Position numbers and translations under genes: made by a program. The notes below the pieces were generated by a model. That model was not told where the DNA came from. It did no database searches and saw nothing but the letters and a program-made list of their open reading frames with translations. From NCBI GenBank assembly GCA_963971405.1, contig OZ020488.1, forward strand, positions 33,251,089 through 33,315,088: a stretch of 64,000 nt of DNA. Reading direction: 5' to 3'. Source of the DNA: Psococerastis gibbosa (taxonomy: Eukaryota > Arthropoda > Insecta > Psocodea > Psocidae). Shown piece after piece: positions 46,358 through 57,230 of the stretch. Each line of letters begins with the position of its first letter. Position 1 is the first letter of the stretch.

Positions 46358-48103
46358 TCACTCCGGACTCCAGACTTGCTGCGATTGTTAGTGTCTCTAC
46401 GATTGTGTGCGATGGTTAGTGCTATGAAAGTGTGATATTGCTGTTTCGCACTGTGTTTGCGTAGGGCAAAACAGTGTTCCGTTTTTAAGAGGCTTCGGGG
46501 CTACCCGCCATGTCGGTAACCACTACGTCGAAATAGAGAAGTTCCAAAATAGCGCTCGGGAGCTCCTGGCTCCAGAAGACCTATACGGGAGACCTACGGA
46601 CTGCAACTGGTCGTAAATCATTTTGGATGGAGGAGGTCATTAAAAATGGTGGTAGTACAATACGAAGCATGATAGGATCAAGTCAATGTACGTCTGCAAT
46701 ATAAACCTACATTAATTAAAGGTAGGTACAAATTTACCGAAGGTCTCGAACTAATAGAAAACCACTCAGTGGTGAAAATTAGAAACTTTCTAATTTTACG
46801 AGTAGATCAATAAATAATAAAATTAATTAAACCCATAAATTTAAAGTTAACCCATGTTTAAATGCTATACAGCCAATTTACGGGGGTGTAAACAGGGAAA
46901 TGAGGGTGGGATGGGGGGGGGGGGTTACTTAATTGATAAGAGGTGTGCCCTTGTACTATCAGCATGTAAACATCAATTACTGGTGTACGAATATGGTGAA
47001 ATGTAGGAGATGTTGGCAACAGTGTGGTGTGGAGGGGGAGAGTTTGAAAGTTTAATTGGGGGAGGCAAAATCGCATGCACCAGGGCTATTAACCCACTCT
47101 CACATCGCAGCATTATTTATATAGAACGGCTTCCGTTTGCGACACAGTCCCATTATTTAACAACAACACTAATTTAGACATCACACTATAATTGTTATCG
47201 GCTCGAGGAAGGTCCAGCGTGGTAGGTAATCATTATACATTTGGAATAATCAGACTTGCAAGACACTTCAACTTCTTACTGTAGATGCTTATTAGACATT
47301 TAAAGTGTCTTAGATCAAGACACTTACCACAAAGGTGCGTTGTCACAAGAATTTAACAGCTTATAGCTTATAGATGGTGGAAGATTGGTTGCAAAGCAAA
47401 AGACGTCCAAGACACCGTTTTTTTTTAAAGCTTTTTTTCCCTAAGTGGACCATTTTTTAGTCCATCAGATAGGCATTAGCCACCTGAAAAATGAAATGAA
47501 GAAAAACCTGATCATAGCGTGATATTTGTATAAATATATTTATTTAACCTGGCTACCAGAGTTGCCACGGTCCCTGAAAAAAATTCCCAGAAATGTTGTA
47601 AATTCTGTCCCGGAATGTTCCGGAATTTCACAAGCCATGTTTAGCTTATAATAAGGTAAAGTCAATTATTTAAAAAAGTCCTGGTTGGGGGAATAAAAAT
47701 TTAAGTTCCGGAATCTCTCGGAAAATATCTGGAATGTTTTTAATTCACGGGATTCCGTGACTATTCCCGGAATGCAGCAAGCAGTCTTGCGGGTTTCCAA
47801 TTACTCCATCCGATCTTCCCAGCTTTTGCTTGACTTCCAAGGTCTTCAGGGACTGCCAATAATTGGTTCTCATCAACACAGCATCAAGCGTCTTGACTTA
47901 ACATGTCTGCGAAGATACGGTCAGATGGTCCATGCTTGGTTATTATTGGCTCCACCTTGCCGGGATGGCATGCTAACCACTGCACCAAATTCGCATGGCC
48001 GCCTTGTCTTCACGTCTTTCCGTGCTATTGACAACGATGCAGGTTTAGACGGATAAATTTTTTCTATGATGTCTAGTCTAGCATGCAGTCAGTGAGCTGC
48101 TTT

Positions 48104-48345
48104 AACTACGGTTTTGGTGCAGTGGTCACGATACCACCTCGGCAAGGAGGAGACTCCGGTTTGAATCCCGTACCGGTCCATTTTTCCACGCATTCCTTTT
48201 CTAATTGCCTTCTCTTGCTTTACACGAATCACTATAATTTTCCGATTTAGTGTGATTATTGTGGTTAGAGTGTAAGAGAGGGCTTTATAGCCTTAACTCC
48301 GCTAGGTTGACTTAGTAATAGAACAAAAAGTCCTTATTTTTTTTT
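48104..48345 (+). mobile_element. Chimeric SINE: different tRNA-like head with the family 1 tail
   Basis: The head shows an A-box-like TGGTGCAGTGGTCACGATAC and a B box CGGTTTGAATCCC, unlike the family 1 head. From about 48265 it shares the family 1 tail (GTGTAAGAGAGGGCTTTATA, CTCCGCTAGGTTGACTTAG). The middle body of family 1 is absent. Confidence 0.7.
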
Positions 48346-48770
48346 TAGTTTTTTCCGATTTACGATTCTTTATAATAGATTTCGATTTTGATGTCGCCTA
48401 GTTGTAATCCGTGCCAGTGTAGCTTAACGGATGATTAAAACTCGGTTGAACACGCATTTAATGCCGTCTTCAATCAGAATTATTGAGGGAGCTTGTATAA
48501 ATATTTATGAATTCATCGACGTTCAATGATTACAGATACGCATATTTGCTGTACCTACTGTATCTAGCCAACTTCGATAGTTTGGATACCTTAATACAAT
48601 AGCAGTGCATTCTATATAAACATTGACATTAACCCTATATATAACCCTATAACACAAGTACATACAGTATGTATTACTTTAACTACCCTTAGCCAATGCA
48701 GATCCCTCCTGTCATTCCTGTCTCATAATCACTTCCCGCATTTTCATTCGTATTTCATAACTATGAAATA

Positions 48771-50063
48771 CGAGGGTGGATTGAAAAGTCCGTAGAAACT
48801 CTAAACTGGTACAATGTATTAACAATGCTTACTACTACTTTTCAACATAGTCCCCTTGTCGCTCAATGCAGGTGGTCCATCTTCCCTCAAGTTTTTTTAT
48901 TCCACCCAGAAAATAATCTTCCGTGAGCCCTGCAAAATATTCGGTTGTTTCGCGCATTACTTCCTCATTTGAGCCAAATCTTTTCCCTCCAAGCCATTTC
49001 TTCATATTGGGAAATAGAAAATAATCGGACGGTGCCAGGTCAGGGGAATAAGGAGGGTGGCGCAATAGTTCGAACTTTAATTCCTGAATTTTAGAGGTCA
49101 CCAACACTGCGGTATGAGCCGGCGCATTGTCATGATGAAAAAGAATTTTCTTTTTTGCTAAATGGGGGCGCACAGTTTGAATTTCTGCTTTAAGGCGGTC
49201 AAGAAGGGATGCGTAGTAGGTGCCGGTAATCGTTTTTCCTTTTTCTAAATAATCTACGAAAATGACACCTCTTGCGTCCCAAAAAATGGTGGCCATGACC
49301 TTGCCTGCTGACTGGACGGTCTTTGCCTTCTTCGGGGCACGTTCTCCACTGGCTACCCACTGCTTAGACTGCTGCTTCGTTTCTGGGGTGTAAAAATGAA
49401 CCCAAGTTTCATCTACCGTTATAAAACGACGAAGAAATTCTTTGGGGGCTCGTTGAAACAGCTTTAAATTCTCTGCACAAAGCTCGGCGCGACGGTGTTT
49501 TTGTTCAGCTGTCAGCAGTCGCGGCACCCATCTTGCTGACAATTTTCTCATTTTAAGGTGATTATGTAATATATTGTGAACCCTTTCGCTCGAGATCCCC
49601 ACAATGTCAGCTACCTCTCGCAGTTTCATTCGACGCTCTCCTAGCACTAAATCACTGATTTTTTTTACAGTTTCTGCCGTAGTGACGTCAGAAGGCCGCC
49701 CAGAGCGTTCGGCGTCTTCTGTGCCCATATGCCCAGTACGAAAATTTGAGAACCACTTATAAACAGTTTTAATTGACGGAGCAGACTCCCCATAATGTTT
49801 ATCAAGGCTTTTTTTCGTTTCTTGCACATTCTTCTTCTTTAAAAAATAATGCTTAATAACGACTCGAAATTCTTTTTCATCCATTGCTCACAATTACCTG
49901 CAACTCCCCGAACTTAAAAAATCACTGTGATGTCAATTATGATCGAATAACGCTCAAACTTTGACTGAGTTCCGATCAGACAGTTCGCTAAATGAGGTGA
50001 TATTTGGCCTTGACGAGTGGCGCCATCCCTCGGATTTTCTACGGACTTTTCAATCCGCCCTCG
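48771..50063 (-). mobile_element. Complete mariner element with TIRs and TA target duplication
   Basis: The left TIR (48771-48798) begins CGAGGGTGGATTGAAAAGTC and the right TIR (50036-50063), read inward, begins CGAGGGCGGATTGAAAAGTC. The 28-bp pair shows one mismatch. TA dinucleotides flank both sides (48769-48770 and 50064-50065), as expected for mariner insertion. The element is 1,293 bp, the usual autonomous size, and contains the intact transposase on the minus strand. Confidence 0.95.
48835..49884 (-). CDS. Mariner transposase, full length and apparently intact
   Basis: This 349-residue mariner (IS630/Tc1/mariner) transposase has no internal stop. The N-terminal 110 residues carry the two helix-turn-helix DNA-binding modules, including SIKTVYKWFSNFR near 37-49 and RSGRPSD near 60-66. 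The interdomain linker WVPRLLT (119-125) is a variant of the family WVPHEL motif. The catalytic triad is D158 (ITVDETW), D252 (HHDNAPAH) and D287 (YSPDLAPSDYFLF), with 34 residues between the last two, so DD34D. Length fits the family's usual 345-350. It lies inside terminal inverted repeats 48771-50063. It cuts and pastes its own element at TA sites in the nucleus. Integrity suggests recent arrival; activity is not shown. Confidence 0.96.
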   Translation of the reverse strand: MDEKEFRVVIKHYFLKKKNVQETKKSLDKHYGESAPSIKTVYKWFSNFRTGHMGTEDAERSGRPSDVTTAETVKKISDLVLGERRMKLREVADIVGISSERVHNILHNHLKMRKLSARWVPRLLTAEQKHRRAELCAENLKLFQRAPKEFLRRFITVDETWVHFYTPETKQQSKQWVASGERAPKKAKTVQSAGKVMATIFWDARGVIFVDYLEKGKTITGTYYASLLDRLKAEIQTVRPHLAKKKILFHHDNAPAHTAVLVTSKIQELKFELLRHPPYSPDLAPSDYFLFPNMKKWLGGKRFGSNEEVMRETTEYFAGLTEDYFLGGIKKLEGRWTTCIERQGDYVEK

Positions 50064-50446
50064 TACACCTACTGTATACACGGCTGTAGAGCGTTGCGTT
50101 TTGGTATTGAATTATAAATTATTATTATTAAGTACAAATAAATTAATAATTACTACGATCCCTTAGAGCTTTGCTGACATAGTGCCACTAATATCTAGGA
50201 ATAGTTCATGCAATATAAATGTGCCGGTAATGTGACGGGTCTCCACAGGCTTATGCATGTAGCTATGCTAACCACCCTCACAATGTTGCTAGTAATTGAT
50301 GGGTTATTCACTTAGGGGATGCATCTCATGTATTTGGTGGGTATATGAGAACATCGTTCATCCTCTTGCTGTTTAATATAGTTTACGTACAGACCCTGTA
50401 TTAGGAACAGTCAGTACTATTTTCACCATACGAGTACAGTATGCAG

Positions 50447-50590
50447 TAAAGCGGGTATTCCACTTGTCAATATTCCGTCATTTGTGCATCAATAATTGAT
50501 GCGATTTTTGTTTTTATATAGGGTAAAAAAAATCTCATCAATTATTGAAGCATAAATGACGGGTTATTGACAAGTGGAATAGTCGCTTAA
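50447..50590. repeat. GGCG-ended palindromic element, copy 6, divergent
   Basis: The left end TAAAGCGGGTATTCCACTTG pairs with the right end, as do GTCAATA and ATGACGG/CCGTCAT segments. The centre CATCAATAATTGATG is itself palindromic. It shares only the end motif and the TTCCAC block with the other copies. Confidence 0.7.
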
Positions 50591-51981
50591 GTAAAGAGGA
50601 CATTCACTATGTCCAGTGGTCAAACAAATGTCTTTTACAATACCTGTACATTCTTCGCTTCTAGGACAAGCGTGCTTGAGGTGTCGTTTTTTTTTTTTTT
50701 TTCTATTCAATGTCAGTAAATATGGGGCCATAAAAAACGTAGCTAGTATAGTATCCTTATTAACTTAGCTCAGTAACTTATTACGTCTGCCCCCTTGTCG
50801 GTTTTGCAGATTTTAAGTAAGCGGAACTAATTCAGGCAAAATTCGTAACAAATCTTGAAAGATATTTTAGTAGTTTCAATAGCAGTAAAAAGGAAATGTA
50901 ATGCGTTAATTTCAATTAATTTTGTGAATTTGCCCAATCGTAGAAAAACATCGAACTCTGTCGCTCATGAAGTTCTTTCACCATACGATAGATTTCTTGA
51001 TTCAGATGAGAAGACTTATGTTGATGGTAAAAAGCAGATTTATTAGAAAGACTGAAAGTTCGAATGCTATGACGGTATCCGAATCCGATTATGGAAATTC
51101 GTTACCTAGGTACCCACTTTCGAGTATGATACGTCGGTACCTATTTTGTTTCAATTTTTTTTTTAATTGAAATGTGATTAAATAAGCGTGGCTAATGTTT
51201 TTTGAATATATACATTTATTGACGTACAGGTACTAGTTAACAAAAAAACTAATAAAAAAAGCCAAGAAATTAAAAATTTAAAAAAGAAAAATGTTCATAC
51301 AAATATTTCAGATTTTGTGAGCGCTTCCCCATACTGTTCGGTATTTTTGTTAATTAAATGGAATACTTAAGGCTACAGTGGATGTTTTCCAAGAAATTCA
51401 CAGGAAATACAAATTCTTTACTACCAAACCTTTCATAATCACTCGAATTCCTAAAAGTGAACAGCTTTTTTCTATAATTTCCTTTTCCATCGATCACACA
51501 CTTTCTGTAATCAAGAGCAGCGTTCTTGGAATGGGTCGCTGACAGCGAGCTTTTAACCATTGGTAAACAGGCGATGGCGTTTGGTTATTCGAGTCATATT
51601 GATTCTTTGCTAATGTCTCCATTAACAGACCGTGTAGGAGTCCTAGGTTTGCGCGAAGGCTATACTCACTTTTTTAGGCATTTATGCGGATATGATAGAT
51701 CGTTCAAGCAGGGCCAGCCCAAGTTTAAGAATAGTGAAGTGGTTATCCAGCTTGAACCATGTAATCAATTTAGTGCCCTAGAACGAAGCTAAAGCCACGA
51801 TTATATATATATATATATATTGTAAGTCTACTCACAGGTACAGTTTACAATAATATTGTTAGTGTGACGAACTAGTAAATAACCTACTACAGTAAATTGT
51901 GTAGTGATCCCAACGCGCCTTTTTGGCTTTGCGGCACCGGTTCAGTAAAATTTGTTATGTTTTTTTGATAAATACACGTAC

Positions 51982-52016
<35 letters not shown>
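51982..52016. repeat. (TTA)n microsatellite
   Basis: Uninterrupted TAT/TTA trinucleotide run. The open frames on both strands across it are low-complexity artefacts. Confidence 0.9.
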
Positions 52017-52017
<1 letters not shown>

Positions 52018-53606
52018 GATTTTAGCTATTTCGCTATCATACGAGACTAGCAAGAAAATGAAAACAAAAAGGAGATATTTGTCACGGTGCATGAGATATG
52101 AAGATATGGTGGGAGCAGGGGTATTTTGGAGATATTTTGGGGGTGGTTTTTGCAATATCCATCCACCACCAGGAAGATGAAGCGAGACGGTGCGTGAATC
52201 TGACATGGTAAATCCGCTCCGGGGTTATTGAAAATGGGGGAGCGTCGCAACTGGTTTTTTGGTTTGCTGCGATTGGCAGTCAGCAGTGCATAAGCCGATT
52301 ACAATGGAATTTTCATAATCTTCAGTAATTTATTGAATTGAATCCTTCCTTAGGCGCACTTTTAACTTTTCTTTTCTTTTCCCCCTCTAGTAAGAGACGA
52401 GGCCGCGGACGAGACCAGTCAAAACATCCTCACTTCCTCTCCATTCGACCTGCCGTTCTGCCGGGCCATTGCATACGGTATACCCCTTGGTCGTTTTAAA
52501 ATTATTAGAGTCAGTTCTCAAATTTACCAAATTATCATTGCTTTCCTCTGTTGTAAGTTAGTACAGTAGGTACCAGGGTCGTACCCAGCAAGACTTTATA
52601 AGGGGGATGCTTAAAGTGATTAGCCAATTTATAACTTGAGGATTGTAGGCCTAAATTGAGTACATTATTAGTTAGTCTGTGACCTATAGTATTTTGGGCG
52701 GGGGGGGGGGGGGGGGCTTGATGGGCAACCCGGGTCTGTTTTATTTGTCATCTTATTAAAATATGAAGTTTTCACTTTCATCTTGTGGTCAAAAGCATAT
52801 AGTCGCTTTCCAATAGCCCATCAAAATAATAATATTCAACAAACCACTTTGTACTTTGTTGGAAGAATCCTTGAATGAAAACGGAACGGATGTGAGATTA
52901 GATCTCAAAAGCTGGTAGGACATGAAAGAAGCGATTGGCTAAGATATTATGGGTCATAAATCTGTGGGGGGGGGGGGCGGGTTGTTCCTTTTGGCAAATG
53001 AAGTGACAGTGCAGGGTTATATGGGGGGTGCTATATAGGGGGAGGGGGCTATGATGAAGGGGCCTCTACGCCCCGGAACCACATAAAACACCTGCAATCA
53101 CCGGCAAACAGCCCCCAGCCACGCAAACCAAATAAATACTACCACTTCCTTCAACAAATTTAACCAAACTTCAGTTATTACATTTGTAGCTGGCTTACTT
53201 TACGCGGGGTTAACTAACCGCTTCCTTCATCAGCTATGCGAGCCATGATTCGCTTCAGTTCTTTTTACTGGGAGGTGGAGGTATGCCATATAGATGAAGG
53301 ATTTTATATTAAAATAATAAACTAATCGAGTAATTGCAGTGCCAACCGTAGGCAAAACCATGTAGACCTTATGCCGTCATTAGGCTTTTCGTAAGGATAT
53401 TTTTCATGCATAGGCTTCCCCTTTCACGGAATCACAAATAAAAAGGGTTTTATAGTCGTGAACTTCGAATGATCTAGGACCTCAAGGGCGTAGCCAGTAT
53501 TTTTTTCCTGGGGGAGGGGGGTATGTGGCGACTGTAATCCTATCTAGTGTAAATTGTTTTCTTATGAGAAGTCAATTGTATCTAGTGTACAAGTGTCTCC
53601 GCCACA

Positions 53607-53623
53607 GGGGCCCTACGGGCCCC
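53607..53623. repeat. Seven-pair hairpin GGGGCCC-TAC-GGGCCCC
   Basis: It heads block A and is repeated at 58441-58457. It is enclosed by an outer pair CAAGTGT (53590-53596) and ACACTTG, giving a nested stem of the kind a structured transcript or cruciform would show. Confidence 0.75.
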
Positions 53624-53656
53624 ACATGGCTCCTACACTTGCGCCTGCCGCGGGCG

Positions 53657-53678
53657 GCAGCTCGGCCTTCGGCCTCGC
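53657..53678. repeat. G+C-rich triloop hairpin module (type copy)
   Basis: GCAGCTC then a stem GGCC-TTC-GGCC, then CTCGC. Other copies: 53973-53995 (GGCCC-TTC-GGGCC), 58355-58376 (GGGC-TGC-GCCC), 58491-58512, 58804-58826, 63088-63109 (GGGC-TGC-GCCC) and, reversed, 10302-10325, 10664-10687 and 10700-10725 (CCCC-GAA-GGGG type). Flanks stay constant while stem pairs change together. Confidence 0.75.
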
Positions 53679-55146
53679 GGTCACTGCTCATGGGCACTGA
53701 TCATGGTGGGTATCGTCATGGGTGTCAAATAAATCCTCGCGTCGAGAGCTTTCCAATGAGCTATCACACACGATTGTAGCATGAATGGTACGGGAGTTTT
53801 GAGTTAAAGAAGGAAGAAGAATTGAAAAAGGCGTGTTTGGGGGGGGGGGAGGACTGTTATTGGCTATAGTTGCCACTTTTTACTAAGAAATTACATGGGG
53901 GTGATGGAAAGATGGAACGCAGTGAAAGTTTACTTAAATACGGAAGAGAACCGTAGGAAACTCGGACCAAACGCAGCTCGGCCCTTCGGGCCTCGCCGTC
54001 ACTGCTTCTGTAAATTATGTATTGTGGTGGGTGTCATGGATGTCAAATCAATCGTCGAGTAGAGAGCTGTCCAATGAGGCATCACACATCATGCTAACAT
54101 GAATGGAACGATAGTTAAGAATTAAAGGAGGAAGAGGAATGGAAAAAAGGCGAGTTTGTGAGAGGGAAGAGGGTGGATGTTGGAAAGAATTTTAAATACT
54201 CGTTTCAAACCCTCATTTCAATTGCTTTTATGGACATGTAAGCCATTCATGTCCATTACAAATTTTAGGCTGTGGAATTGTTTTTCTTCTGTTTTTCGGT
54301 CTTATTACACCTAATTGGATATTAATTATTTTTACAGTCATGGCACCAATACAGGTTGCTGTAGAATTCTTAGCAATGCCAATGATAGTATGTCAAGCTT
54401 TCAAAAGCAGTATCCTGGGATGAAATGGTTGAAAAAATTATAATACCGTATGTAAAAAATATGGAAAATATCTCAATTGCTGCATTGAAACAGCACTAAG
54501 AATAGATATTGTAAAATGGGCCGATTTGATTTTTTAGATACCCTACGGTATGAAATAAAATATTATGTCATATAAATCTACATAACACAACATAAACCAC
54601 GGGTAAATAAAAATTGAAATGAAATGGGATATTTCCCCGACTTTTCCTAACTTTTGTGTTTGGACCAAATTTTAAGGGGTTAGGGAGTGTGCTACTTTAG
54701 ACAGTTTTTGATTGCAATTCTCAGTATTTAAGGATGAAAAAAAATTGGCTGTCTCTAAGTCGGTTGTAATGGCGGTTTACGGACGATAGTTTAACGTGAC
54801 AACGCCTAAATTAACTTAAATTTAATTAACTAATTAACTTAAATGATATATGGCTGGAAAGAGAAAGAAACGTGGAAAAGCCCGTAAAAGCCTTTAAGTA
54901 ATTTTAATTTTTTATATATAGGTAGACAATAACGCGGCCGAAAGAGGCCTTTTTTGAGGAAAATCGTGCGCACCCCCTGGCATTTTACACCCTGAAAGCC
55001 AAAAACACTTGCTTGATTATCAAAAGACATATCATGCCATGAAAGAGGAAGATTGGACGAAGACATGGGTATAATTTAAATTATTAAGATAGGTCTTCCA
55101 CATCAAAAAATTGCTTTAAACCCGTCCACCCAATTCAAATGGGATT

Positions 55147-55512
55147 GCCGGAAATGCGTCACTTTGTGTTCCACTCCCATTTTAGGGGTGAAGGTATGAA
55201 TTTGAAAATATGTGTTTATACTCGTTTGAAGCCATAATTAATACTACTTCTAATGAGACATAAAAAATTAATTTCGGTTGAAAATTGCAGGCTGTGGAAT
55301 TGAATATCAATTTTTTCGTCAATATGCACCGAAATTGAATATTAATTAATTTTACGGTCTTGAAAGGAGTATTCTTGGTTTTAATTAGCCTATCTTTGCT
55401 GAAAATACTATAATATACATTAAGCAATAGTATGTGTTAGTTACTCCTGGGACTTAGTGGTGAAAAAAAATTATTTTGCCGAGAAAGCGGAAAATATTCA
55501 TTTATCTATCAC
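55147..55512. repeat. Composite array, block B copy 1 (366 bp)
   Basis: It begins GCCGGAAATGCGTCACTTTG and ends TTCATTTATCTATCAC. It is nearly identical to 56865-57230 and of equal length. The minus-strand 81-codon open frames in both copies reflect the duplication, not a gene. Confidence 0.85.
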
Positions 55513-56589
55513 ATAGCTGCATTGAAACAGCTTGAAGCATACGTATTGTGTGTGGGGGTTTTTAAAATATTTTGATTTAATACAGTACATGTTAAAGTAA
55601 TTCGTGATAAAAACATGCAGCTACAAAATGCAACATAAGCCAAGGAGTAAATAAATACCAAAATCAAACGGAAGATTTCCCCGACCTTTTCATGAAATTT
55701 TGTGTTTTGACCGAATTTTCAGGGAGAAGGGGGTTGAAAGTAGTTATATGTCTGCATTTGTTTAAAACCTGTATTTAAGCCGCTTATAATGAGGCAGTAA
55801 CCGTGTTGCCCAAAGTTGGATATTACAGGCTGAATTATTTTATAACTCTTTTTTCGTCTATATACACCAAAATTGAACATTAATACTTTTTACGGTTGAA
55901 AAGCAAAATAGGTGGCCTAAATTAGTTTGACATTGCTATAGTTAACATTAAGCAACAGTTTCCGTTGGTTATTCTAGGGAAAAAAGGGTGCAAAAAAAAA
56001 TTAATGTTCGAGAATACAGAAAATAGTCATTTATCTATTGAAATTGAAACAGCTCGAAGAATACGTAGTGTATTAGGGGTTATTTGACTTTTTTGGTTAG
56101 CTTATTGTATAAGCTAAGATAATAAAAGATAAAAACGTCTACGAAACGCAATGTGGGTGGCTGAATATATTTTTTGTCTGTTTATTCGTGTTAATACACC
56201 TAAATTGAATATTACTTATTTTTAGGGTTTTCAAAGTATGCAGAATTACTTAAAATGACTCATCGTCGTTGCTACAGATATTTTGCCAAACATTAACCAA
56301 TATAGTTTTTGTTATGGCTGCAAAAAAATTAATCTGCCGAGAAACCGGAAAATAGTCATTTTTCTATTAAGTAGCGGCATTGAAATAGCTCGAAGATTGC
56401 ATATTGTATATGGGCCTATTTGACCTTATAAAATAATGTGTGATATAACCATCGACATAACACAACATAAACCACGGAGTAAATAAAAAATTAAATCAAA
56501 TGAGATATTTCCCTGACTTTTTCTTGAAATTTTGCGTTTTGGTCGAATTTTCTGGAGGAAGGGGGTTGATGGATGTTATGTGTTTATAT
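55507..56589. repeat. Composite array, block C copy 1 (1.08 kb)
   Basis: It runs from TATCACATAGCTGCATTGAA to GGATGTTATGTGTTTATAT and matches 59767-60857. Inside, diverged subrepeats recur about every 400-450 bp with ATTGAAACAGCTCGAAGAAT, AAACCACGGAGTAAATAAA and CGACTTTTTCTTGAAATTTT-like motifs. Confidence 0.8.
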
Positions 56590-56864
56590 TTGTTTCAAAC
56601 CTTTATATTTGCTGCTTATAATGAGCGAATAATTGTTGGCTTAACCTGTTTATTGCAGGCCGTATAATTTTTTGTCTATTTATTAGGGTTAATGCACCCA
56701 AATTGAATATGAATTATTTTTACGGGTCTGAAAGTAAGACGGGTGACTTGAAACGACTCATCATTGCTACCGATACTTCGCTTAACATTTATTAACCGTA
56801 TTTGTTAGCAATTTCTGGTATTTAAGGGTGCAAAAAAGTTAATATGCCGAGAATATTTGTATTT

Positions 56865-57230
56865 GCCGGAAATGCGTCACTTTGTGTTCCACTCCCATTT
56901 TAGGGGTGAAGGTATGAATTTGAAGATATATGTTTATACTCGTTTGATGCCATAATTAATACTACTTCTAATGAGACATAAAAAATTAATTTCGGTTGAA
57001 AATTGCAGGCTGTGGAATTGAATATCAATTTTTTCGTCATTATGCACCGGAATTGAATATTAATTAATTTTACGGTCTTGAAAGCAGTATTCTTGGTTTT
57101 AATTAGCCTATCTTTGCTGAAAATACTATAATATACATTAAGCAATAGTATGTGTTAGTTACTCCTGGGACGTAGTGGTGAAAAAAAATTATTTTGCCGA
57201 GAAAGCGGAAAATATTCATTTATCTATCAC
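56865..57230. repeat. Composite array, block B copy 2 (366 bp)
   Basis: Matches 55147-55512 with only a few base changes. It is followed by block E in place of block C. Confidence 0.85.

Larger units (their letters stand above)
45607..48103. other. No gene recognised apart from listed SINE-like copies
   Basis: Sequence between 46.4 and 48.1 kb has G/C tracts and a 99-codon frame at 47757-48056 without recognisable domain. No splice-supported exon was found. Confidence 0.5.
50066..53590. other. No gene recognised; homopolymer-rich approach to the array
   Basis: Contains palindrome copy 6, a short AT run near 51805, the TTA run, G tracts at 52700-52716 and 52966-52977, and at 53483 CAAGGGCGTAGCCAG, a hAT-like end motif just before the composite array. 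The 88-codon frame at 51526-51792 has no recognisable motif. Confidence 0.5.
53591..54933. repeat. Composite array, block A copy 1 (1.34 kb)
   Basis: It opens with AAGTGTCTCCGCCACAGGGG, a G+C-rich head with several hairpins, then A+T-rich sequence with GGCTGTGGAATTG and ATTTCCCCGACTTTTCC. It matches 58425-59766 almost throughout. Apparent short ORFs across the head are shared by both copies but end differently and have no recognisable motif, so I treat the block as non-coding. Confidence 0.85.

Noticed and set aside
47757-48056. 99-codon frame as a gene
   Set aside because: No domain, no splice or promoter support; it lies among SINEs.
55182-55427. Pair of 81-codon minus-strand frames (also 56900-57145) as a conserved duplicated gene
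   Set aside because: They lie wholly in block B, which is duplicated at the DNA level including non-coding flanks; no motif, and changes do not favour silent sites.
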